A stretch of 64,000 nt of DNA from Takifugu bimaculatus (taxonomy: Eukaryota > Chordata > Actinopteri > Tetraodontiformes > Tetraodontidae). Below are positions 32,849 to 42,900 of this stretch, piece after piece. The translations under genes and the position numbers were made by a program. The DNA is taken from contig CP034993.1 in assembly GCA_004026145.2 (NCBI GenBank), forward strand, positions 7,986,770-8,050,769, given 5' to 3'. How positions within the stretch are numbered: position 1 is the first letter of the stretch; every line of letters begins with the position of its first letter. The notes under the pieces were generated by a model. The model made no database searches and was not told the DNA's origin. It worked only from the letters and a program-made list of their open reading frames with translations.

Positions 32849-32880
32849 CACGCCCATCACCCCTTAACTCCAGAACTAAT

Positions 32881-33708
32881 TTGGTATCGATTCTCTTTTA
32901 TAAATATCGATACTAACTAAAAAGTAAAAAATTGGGGGTGTCTGCATCACTTTCCGCTGTTTTAGATTAGTTACTTAAATGAATATGTGCCGGGACACCC
33001 CTGTACCTGGCGGCGTATTGAGCTGGCCCGTCTCACGTGACAGGAAATAGCGAATGAGCACCAACGTGCAACATTGCCCGCCGAGCCGACAGTCAGCAAA
33101 CGGCAGAGCCGCAATCGTCTTAAAGCAGAAAATGTGAATGACACTTTTTCTGAAGAGCATCTGAGACTTCAGCAAAGTGTGATGACAAACCTCAAGTGCA
33201 CCCAAGGTGTGATGGTGTCACATTGTTCTAGTTAATTTCCTCACGGAACAACTGTCTTACGCAGGTTTAAAGGATCAGGAAATCCTAGTAATCAATTGAC
33301 CATAATAAAGTGTATATAAATGGTCTGTATTTGTCTTAAATGTAATAATATTTTGACTGACAAAAATTGCCAGTAAGAAATGAACGGTATCGATGGAAAT
33401 ACAAGAAAAAGTATCGGTATCGTATCGAATCCCAAAAGTGTGGTATCGCCCGTCCTTACTATGTGTGCACCACAATATTCATTATATTACATATATGCTG
33501 TATCTTGTATTATATCTTTCAGTACTGTTTCCATTTCTGTAGTTATAACCTTGTTAGTTATTCAGATATTATTAATATATATATTAATAATTCTCCAGCT
33601 TACACAGTGGAATCTTCTCCAGAAACCTTCAGCTTGATCCTGTTTGTGTGAATAAACCAGAACTCCTCCTTCCACAGGAGGAAGTTCTGAATCCTGCTGA
33701 AATTCCTC
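32881..33708. other. AT-rich intergenic DNA, possible DNA-transposon remnant
   Basis: GGTATCGAT-type motifs near the left end (32883-32920) and TATCGGTATCGTATCG near the right (33410-33455) bracket about 590 bp. This suggests a decayed DNA transposon, but I cannot define termini or a target duplication. Nothing else is recognised. Confidence 0.3.
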
Positions 33709-33932
33709 TTAATGAGATTCTGACACAGTTTTCATCTCCGGCAGCGGATCCTCCACAGCGCTGCTGCTCTTCACACTCGGTCCCTCCTCAGATCCTCTGC
33801 TGCATCTGGGATGGATCCTTCCGTAGAACACCAGCGCCCCCACCAGCACCAGCACCAGCGCCAGCGCCCCCACCAGCACCAGCACCAGCGCCCCCACCAC
33901 CGGTGGACACCAGTCGTCACTCAGACACCAAC
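33709..33932 (-). CDS. possible last exon of a type I membrane protein (partial)
   Basis: On the minus strand, after a CTCCACAG acceptor at 33933-33940, an open frame of about 74 codons reads WCLSDDWCPP. Next comes a hydrophobic run of about 24 residues (GALVLVLVGALALVLVLVGA), then a basic turn FYGRIHPRCSR and a short polar tail ending TVSESH and a stop. This is the pattern of a single transmembrane helix with a positive-inside cytoplasmic tail. The hydrophobic run is encoded by a CCACCAGCACCAGC-type simple repeat, so chance is possible. Upstream exons would lie toward or past the N gap. Product not recognised. Confidence 0.3.
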
Positions 33933-34034
33933 CTGTGGAGTCAAACCAGGAAGTTTGATCACTCTTTGCGCCTCACCAATCACGTCACCATGGTTACAAA
34001 CTCTCCTGATCAGTGTGCATCCATCAATCATCAA

Positions 34035-34797
34035 ATCATTAAATTTAGAATAATCTTTAAACCCTCCTCCTGACCTACCAGGTCCTCAGAGGCCTCACTC
34101 CATCCTACCTGGATGAGCTCGTGACACCTTACCAGCCCAATAGACCGCTCCGCTCTCAGAATGCTGGTCTACTTGTGGTTCCCAGAGTTTCTAGGAGTAG
34201 AATGGGGGGCCGAGCATTTAGCTACCAGGCCCCCCTGCTATGGAACCAGCTCCCTGTCCAGGCCCCCCAGCTGTGGAACCAGCTCCCTGTCCAGGCCCCC
34301 CTGCTATGGAACCAGCTCCCTGTCCAGGCCCCCTGCTATGGAACCAGCTCCCTGTCCAGGCCCCCCTGCTGTGGAACCAGCTCCCTGTCCAGGTACGGGA
34401 GGCTGACTCCATCGCTACTTTTAAGATCAGACTTAAAACCTTCCTCTTTGATGAAGCTTATTGCTACTAATTCTGTAGTTCCAGTTACTATCATAGACAG
34501 ACAGATTATCATACTTAGGGGGTCGTCTAATTGTTAGGTCACATCTTAGCTGTGCTGCTATAGGCCGAGGCTGCCGGGGTCCGGAAACATGATCACCTGA
34601 CAGGCCTCTGTCACCCCACTGGGTCATGGTTTCCCTTCCCCTCCCCTCCTCTCCTTTCCTCTCCTCTCCCCACCTCTCCCCCCCCCTCCTCTTCTCTCCC
34701 CCCCCCCCATCAGCAGCAGGGCCCCCCTACATGAGCCTGGTCCTGCTCAAGGTTTCTTCCTGTTAAAGGGGAGTTTTTTCCTGCCACTGTTCCTTGT
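34035..34797 (+). mobile_element. 3' end of an L2/CR1-like LINE, cut by the gap
   Basis: A frameshifted remnant of the C-terminal end of the reverse-transcriptase ORF is readable: GLTPSYLDELVTPYQPNRPL, then GLLVVPRVSRS, GGRAFSYQAPLLWNQLPVQ and READSIATFKIRLKTFLFDE. This is the typical end of fish L2/CR1-clade ORF2. A pyrimidine-rich 3'UTR and the CATGAGCCTGGTCCTGCTCA tail follow, ending at the Ns. The ORF is broken, so the copy is dead. Confidence 0.75.
34228..34391 (+). repeat. 33-bp tandem repeat inside the LINE ORF remnant
   Basis: Five units of about 33 bp, each encoding an APLLWNQLPVQ-type 11-mer that occurs once in normal elements. The fourth unit has lost one C and shifts the frame. 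Confidence 0.85.
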
Positions 34798-34897
34798 NNN
34801 NNNNNNNNNNNNNNNNNNNNNNNNNNNNNNNNNNNNNNNNNNNNNNNNNNNNNNNNNNNNNNNNNNNNNNNNNNNNNNNNNNNNNNNNNNNNNNNNN
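34798..34897. other. assembly gap of 100 N
   Basis: Exactly 100 undetermined bases, the usual placeholder for a gap of unknown size between contigs. LINE tail sequence lies on its left and the GGGAC repeat of copy 2 on its right. Confidence 0.99.
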
Positions 34898-36379
34898 GGC
34901 GGGACGGGACGGGGACGTGGCTCCGTGCGAGCGGTAACCCTCCGTCTAACTCCGCCCACTCACATGGGCGTTATTGAACTGAGCTGCAGTGAGCACGTGC
35001 CGCCTCTCCCAGAAGGCCTTGCTGCACCAGCACCAGCGACCCTGGAGCCGACCCGGCCCGAGGTTCCCCTCCGGCCTCCAATCTGGACTCCAGATCAGAT
35101 CAATCTCACCATTAAAAAGAGACGATTTCAGATCAATGACTGGATTAATCATCCCTCCAGACATTTTTCATTTTTCATTTTGAACTACAAACAATGTTTA
35201 AAATTACCGATTTGTGGTTTAAAAATGTTAAAACTAATTTATTTTTTTGTATGTTTGGATTCAAGATTCGAGATAGATTAAAGAGTAAACTAAAATATCT
35301 AAGTGGGTCCAATCAGCTAGAATCAGAAAACCAGACCGACCTCAGCCCAGGCACCACCAGGTCCTGGTCCTGGTCCTGGTCCTGGTCCCGGTCCTGGTCC
35401 TGGTCCCGGTGAAGGCACCGAGTTCCCACGTGTCCTCGCTGAGCTCCAGACGGGATGACAGCAGGAAAACGCCGCCGCCGCAGCGACGACGGGGCCCGTT
35501 GTCGCGCTGACCTTTGACCTCTGATTGTTTGTTCCTGACACAAATGTTTGATGGAGGCGACAGATCCCGAGTCAGCGTCACATCTGGATACAACATTTCA
35601 TGGACTTGTCGCCACCTTTTGCTTCCTGACGTTCCGATTTTCACTGATTCTCCCCAAAGCTCTAAAATGTGGCTTCGTCCCTCCGAGTCCAGATTACCCA
35701 TCAGCCCCTGCGCCGGAGCGGCTGCTGACGATGCCTGTTGTTGGAGCTCCACCTGCTGGTGGTGCAGCAGTCTGCAACCAGTCGTGCTTGTGATGAAGAC
35801 GCGCGCACACACGCGCACACACGCACACACACGCGCACACACGCACACACACGCTAGTGGAGCCTGTCGCGTGTCGCGCGGAGCCGACAGGTAAAACCAG
35901 CCCAGTAAAACCAGCGTGGCCCAGTTGAGCCCAGTTCAGTGTGAGCGAGCAGGTGTGTTTGATAGTGCTGAACTGGTTTTAATGGTTTTTTCTGGATGTT
36001 TACACGAGGAATAAAGGTGTTTTTTATTTACTGACCTCGTATTTGTGATGAGCATCAAGATAATCAGGTCGGTCTGTGAGGATGGTGGACGTTTGTCTTG
36101 TGATGTCACTTCCTTTCCAGTGAAATAGCATAAACGACAGCTGTTTCCAGGAAACTGGAATCAAACCCAAACTCCTCCTGACGCTGAGCTGGCTTTGATG
36201 GTGGGAGCGTTGAGGAGGCTCCTGAGATGAAGAACATCCCTGATGGAGCCGAGCTAACACGAAGGTCAGAAGGATTCACGTCTGATGTTGCACACATGTG
36301 GGATCGCGGCCCGTCTGGGGCCGCTTAGGCAGGTTCTGCTTCAGAAATGATGAGAACATCCTGTTTTTGAATGACAACA
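34898..36379. other. niban1 3' flank (copy 2)
   Basis: Same content as 2436-3903: GGTCCT tandem (about 35360-35408), (CA)n/(CG) tract (about 35803-35853), no gene seen. Confidence 0.5.
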
Positions 36380-36385
36380 TTTATT
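36380..36385 (-). terminator. likely niban1 polyadenylation signal (copy 2)
   Basis: AATAAA on the minus strand about 590 nt past the stop codon, matching 3904-3909. Confidence 0.5.
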
Positions 36386-36975
36386 TTGTCTTTCAGACAG
36401 CGAAACCAGAACCACAAAAACACGCGCAGGTTCTGTTGAACCTGGACATCCACGCAGGTGAGAAGGCACGAGGTGACGCTACGGCACAGGTCGCCACGGC
36501 AACAGGGGGAAAGCCAGTGGCCAGGCAGCACGGACAGACGAGAAAGGCACTTGGATCCCTGGATTGTCCCAGGACAGAGTCACACTCAGGCCCACCAGGA
36601 CCAGGACCAGGACCTCCCTTTAGCCAGCATTCATGCGTCCATCTGAATGAAGGGATGATTGGGGCCATTGTTGCAGATCAGGAGCCTCTTCCTCGCGACG
36701 CCAGAAGCTTCCGCTGCTGTTCACTCAGGCCGCCAGGGGGCGCCACCGCCACGGCCTGCTCATGGATGATGACGTCAGGTGTCCCCGTTTCAGGGTTCAA
36801 ATGCTCCAAAAGCGACATCGAAAGCGTCAGAACTTCAGAAATCAGCGAACTCACACTGTTGTTTGTTGTTTGTGTTAGAAAACATTGAATTTTAGCTGAC
36901 ACGCATGCAGAAATGAAAATGTGATTATTGTTTTTTGTGCGACAGAAAAGGTTTCAGATGATCTTTGGGTCGTGT

Positions 36976-39947
36976 TCACTCCTGTTGGACTCCCACCAGC
37001 TCCTCCACTTCAATCACTTCCACCACCAGATCACGAATCTCCTTGATGGAATCCAGAGGCGGAGCTTCAGGTCCGGACTCTGTCCCCTCCGTGGAGAGCC
37101 TGGGAGCCCCCCTGGGGGAGGGGGGGTCCTCCTCAGTCGACACCTCTGTGCTGGTGCCTGGCTCGACCTCGACGGGTTCTGTCTCCTCCGTCATGTCCTC
37201 CGTGATGTCCAGGCTGGGATCAGGGCCCTCCGAGGTCATCGGTCCTTCATCCTCGCTGTCCTCTGTTGCTGGGACTTCCTTCATGGATCCCAGCGTACTG
37301 CTCGGGGACCGATCCAGGGAACTGGACCCTGAGACGGTACATGCTGGTTGGGGTGTTTGAGCACTAAGTGAGCTTTGACAGTTTGTTTCTTCAGAGTTGT
37401 GAGCAGAACTTTGGTGCTCAGAACCTCCTGCTGAAGCTTTCATGGCTTCATTCACACAAGCAGGACTCACAACATCCTTGGTCACACTTCCATCATGGAC
37501 GGGTTCTGCTTCTTTTGGAGACTCTTCTTCAGCATGGTGCACTTCCTCTTGGACAGCAGCCACTTCAACTACTTCCTGTTGGACCACAGCCATTTCCTGT
37601 TGGGTCTCTACTACTTCCTGTTGAGGTGCAGCCACTTCCTGTTGGGTCTCCACTGCTTCCTGTTGAGCCGCAGCCACTTCATGTTGGGTCTCCACTGCTT
37701 CCTGTTGGACCACAGCCACTTCCTGTTGGGTCTCCACTGCTTCCTGCTGGACCACAGCCACTTCCTGTTGTGTCCCCACTGCTTCCTGCTGGACCACAGC
37801 CACTTCCTGTTGGGTCTCCACTGCTTCCTGTTGAGCCGCAGCCACTTCATGTTGGGTCTCCACTGCTTCCTGTTGGACCACAGCCACTTCCTGTTGGGTC
37901 TCCACTGCTTCCTGTTGAGCCACAGCCACTTCCTGTTGGGTCTCCACTGCTTCCTGCTGGACCACAGCCACTTCCTGTTGGGTCTCCACTGCTTCCTGCT
38001 GGACCACAGCCACTTTCTGTTGGGTCTCCACTGCTTCCTGTTGAGCCACAGTCACTTCCTGTTGGGTCTCCACTGCTTCCTGCTGGACCACAGCCACTTC
38101 CTGTTGGGTCTCCACTGCTTCCTGTTGAGCCACAGTCACTTCCTGTTGGGTCTCCACTGCTTCCTGTTGGACCACAGCCACTTCCTGTTGGGTCTCCACT
38201 GCTTCCTGTTGAGCTGCAGCCACTTCCTGTTGGGTCTCCACTGCTTCCTGTTGGACCACATCCACTTCCTGTTGGGTCTCCACTGCTTCCTGTTGGACCA
38301 CAGCCACTTCCCGTTGGGTCTCCACTGCTTCCTGCTGGACCACAGCCACTTTCTGTTGGGTCTCCACTGCTTCCTGTTGAGCCGCAGCCACTTCCTGTTG
38401 AGTCTCCACTGCTTCCTGTTGGACCACCACCACTTTCTCTACTTCCTGGGCCAAAGCCACTTCCTGTTGGATGACAGAATCAAGAGCAGGTTCAGCTGCC
38501 TGCTGGTCAGCTGTGTCTGTTGAAGTTGGGGTCTCCACTTGTTTGGGAGGTTCCATTTCTGGGACGACACTCTGAACACTCGTTATGTCCTGCTGAGAGG
38601 TGGACAACAGGCTGTGTGGGACAGAGGAGGCCACTGAGTTCAGGCTGGAGTGGTTGGACTGACTGACTGACTCTCTGTCGGTGAACAGGTGATACTTCCT
38701 CAGGGCTGCTGCCTCCTTCACCACTGCAGAAGAGGAGGAGGCCATGTTAGAGAGGCTTCCCATCAGGGAGAACATGTTTGCCCCGGCTGAGGACACGCTC
38801 ACCTTTGGCCACCTCTTTGTCCAGTGTTCGCAGAAGGATGTTCTCATAAACGTTCTGGACATGGATGAAGTTGGTGTAGTCGGCGTCGATGAACTGTTCG
38901 AGATTCGTAATCTCCTGTACGGAGAGCAAAATAATCAGTAAATCATCAAATCTGAACAAAAACCTAAACATGGAGTGAGAGAAAGCAGGATTATCAGAAG
39001 ATCTGAACCGTGGCGGGAAGCTCATCAGCCCTGAGGAGGCAGGGGAGCAGGGTTATGTCTGTTACCATGGTTACACATCTCTGAGAGGCAACCCAGCGGG
39101 ACGCACAGTTTACCCCCCTGGTGCAGGTCTTGGACATGGGGGGTTAAGACTCACACTTTTGTAGGTGGGGGCCAGCTTCTGCTTGATGAAGGGCAGCGTG
39201 ATGGAAACTAGAGCCTCGTGGGAGATCTTCTTCCTCACTGTGCTGCTGTCATAGTCATATTGCTGCAGAACAGACAAGAACTTTAGTTTGTCCTCCAGCT
39301 TTTATCGTCTGACTGCGTCAGGATCTCAGGACGAGGACGATCACACCCAAAACCATCTGCTGACCAACTGTGACCGATGGACCACCGGAACCTGACGTTC
39401 CCTATCGGCAATAAACTACATGTCCCACAATGCAATGCAAAACAAACTAGTGCCATTCTTCCATTTGTCAGCAAAGTTTAGAAACGTGCCACTAGTAAAG
39501 AAAAAGGATGATCTTCAGAGGAAAGTCCAGCTGTCTGGTCCCAGTCAGGACTGGGAGGAACGCTGAGCTGCTCCATGAGTTTCATCTGAACATCTCATTA
39601 AATCGGAATCATCTTAATGGGATTCCCAGTTCTCAGAGGGAAGGCACGTGTTCCACATCTGCGGGATTCATCATTCATGAACCCTTCGCTAGAACATTAG
39701 CAGTGGATCCAGAGGTGTTCCACAGGGACACAGTGGTGCTCTGACCTTCAGAACTCTGTGTTTGGCCTTTTCAGTGGTGGCGCTGGCGTGCTCCGGGTCG
39801 TCCTGGAAGGTTCTGTAGAGCAGCCGCTCAAAGGTGAACGCCGCGTTCTCCATCAGCTGGAACCCAAATGAGAGTCTGGATCAGATGGAACGTTCATGTC
39901 TCAAACACCAAGAAGGAGATAAACGGTGTGTTTAAGCAGCTGAAACA

Positions 39948-39996
<49 letters not shown>

Positions 39997-42900
39997 TCTA
40001 CCTGCTCCAGGTCGATCTGTGTGCTGTGAATCAGTCCTGTGAGGCTTGAAAGGCCAAATGTGTCCTGCAGGTTCCTCTGGTTCTTCTCCATGGAGGAGAT
40101 CTTCTGGTAGCAACTGAGCAGGTTTGGTTTGGCCATGTTAGAGAGAAGCTGAAGGGTTGAAGAACAACCGCTCAGTTACTCCTCAGAAGAACATACACAG
40201 CACAGACTGATGATGAGGAGCAGACGAAGGCCAACAATAACTTCTGCTCCTCGGTTTTATGGACCCAATGTTGATCTTCGATTCACATGAAGAACAAATC
40301 AGGCGATTGACCAGTGAGGACCAAACCGGGTTCTGACCTTCCTCACTTCCTCTGTGTCCCCCCTCTGGGCGCTCTGGCACACCTGGTCCATCAGGGTCTC
40401 GATCAGCTCCCGGCCCTCCTGGAAGCCAGAAGTGATCGGCTCCATCAGCTCCTCCAGAACCGCGTTCAGGTAGGGCTGAACAGACTCGGAACACAGCTTC
40501 TCTGTGGGCCCCGTCACCATGGCTGCAGGAAGAACAACCAGCTGAGGTCAAACTCGAGGATCCGGTTGTTCCGCCCGAAGTTCTAAAAGATGCTTCAACT
40601 CTCATCCAACATCCAACATCTCATCGTGTCAGAAGCTCAACCGTCCTCTGGCATCAGAACGACCACCTGACCTCCAACTTTCTCCTCCAGCTGCCGCCTA
40701 GACTCGAGGATCTGGTCCATGTCGGAGTGGATCTGGACCTCCTGCTGCCGGGCCGTGACGCGACACTCCTCCTTCAGCAGCGACAGCCCCTCCAGCAGGT
40801 GCTCCTGAGCCAGGATGTAGGCCGCCTCCACCGTCTGAGCGCACGGAGGAGAGTCAGCACCAACCAACCACCGGCGCCGGCGGTTAGCACAGCATTAGCA
40901 ACAGACGGTCCAATGTAGCTGGAGGAAAAGGAACTGACCGCAAACCAAACTCTCTTCTTCTCTGTCCTCTTGGCTTTGAGGCGAGGCAGCAGATCTTTCT
41001 CCAGAGACGGCAGCAGCTTCTCCATCACCAGGTTTCCCATCACCTGCCAACACAACCATCAATATTTATCTGCTTGGCATTTAGAGATTTGCTAAGCTAG
41101 CAGGGTTAGCAGCCTGTCTGTCAGGTCCGACCTCCACCAGCGCTCATAAATGGGAACTGAAATGTTCTGGGTTCTGGTCTGGTTGGGTTCTGTGTGGTTG
41201 GTGTGAGGAGACGCACCCTGACATCACTTCCTATCAGCATGTCCCAGGGCTCGTAGTGGCCGCGGTCCTGCCGGTAGAGCTGGATGGCTTTGAGGAAGGC
41301 CTGCACCTCGCACGTCTTCTTCTTCAGGAAGTCTGGCAGAAAGACACTCATTCATGAATTCAGTTGTCACGGCAACGGCCAAACCAGACACGACGGTCCC
41401 CGGTGTGATGATGGTGATGATGATGAAGAGCCTTTCTGCATTAGAACCGTGATTACATGTCTTCATTCGTGGACAGTAAAGGTCTCAGCAGCATCGGAAG
41501 AAAGATCAAAGCCCAAACTACAATCAAAGGCCGTTCTTCTGAAGACGGGCCCACCTCCAGCATCTGCAACCTCAGATCCAACATGGTACTGATCAATGAG
41601 CCGTTGTGGGTCCGTCACCTCACCCTGGTTCTGGTGGCGGATGCAGTCTGACAGGATGGACAGGAAGTGGTTTCTTTTGTCTTCCTGTTTGAAGCAGAAG
41701 TACGAGTCTCTCCGGTACGGCAGCCGCAGGTAGACCGGGAACTGTCCAGGCATCCCCGACGGTGGGGGGGCGAAGTCCTCCTTCACACCTGAGACAGAAC
41801 ACAAGCCACCGTCACAGAACCGCCACACCTAGATGTCCAGTTGCAACGTTAAAATGGACTTCCCGGCAGACAAAAGAGCAGATCAAAGGAGTCAACATGT
41901 AAAGGAGTGACGCCATCCCGTTGGACCGTGATCACCCTGCTGATCACCGGAGTGCTCACCGGAGTCGTCGGGGAAACACCTGTCCACCATGGCCATGTAG
42001 GTGTCCTCCGTGGTGAGAGCGGTGCCCCCTGTGGGAAGCAGCTTCTGGCGAGGAGGAACTCCTTTGAGAAACGCCTGAGGACACCAGAGAGGACAGAAGG
42101 TAAGGGAGGAGGTGGCACCATGCGGATCTGCTGCTCCTGTGGTGGTTCTGACCTCCAGGCTGTCGTGACACTCCAGGCAGTGATTGGCTCTCACCACCAC
42201 GTACCTGTCCCTCCACTTCCTGGTCTCATCAAAGAAAAGGAGGTTCTCTTCATACAGAACCTCAGCGTCCTGACGAGCTTCCTGTCCAGCACACAGGCAA
42301 AACAAGGTGGGACTTTTGGACAGAAGACACGACTCAGCTGTTTTCTACGGACTGAAGGCGTCCAGGCACCTTCTGCAGGAGCAGCTGTGTGATCTTCTGC
42401 TCCCGCTGCTCCAGATCATCTTCCACCTGCAGGAACCGAGCCACGGAGAACTGCCTCCGATAGTACGGACTGAAGTCCTTCAGCTCCGCCTGCACCTGAC
42501 CTGCAGCAGGAGGAGAAGGTCAGTGTCACCTGTAGCCCTGCGTCAGCGTCACCTGTAGCCCTGCGTCAGCGTCACCTGTAGCCCTGAGTCAGAGTCACCT
42601 GTAGCCCTGAGTCAGCGTCACCTGTAGCCCTGCGTCAGCGTCACCTGTAGCCCTGCGTCAGCGTCACCTGTAGCCCTGCGTCAGCGTCACCTGTAGCCCT
42701 GAGTCAGCATCACCTGTAGCGCTGCGTCAGAGTCACCTGTAGCCCTGCGTCAGCGTCACCTGTAGCCCTGAGTCAGCGTCACCTGTAGCCCTGCGTCAGC
42801 GTCACCTGTAGCCCTCTGTCAGCGTCACCTGTAGCCCTGCGTCAGCGTCACCTGTAGCCCTGAGTCAGCGTCACCTGTAGCCCTGAGTCAGCGTCACCTG

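Noticed and set aside
33709..33932. Treating the hydrophobic minus-strand exon as a confirmed gene
   Set aside because: The transmembrane-like run is a simple repeat and only one exon is visible, so it is kept as a low-confidence partial call.
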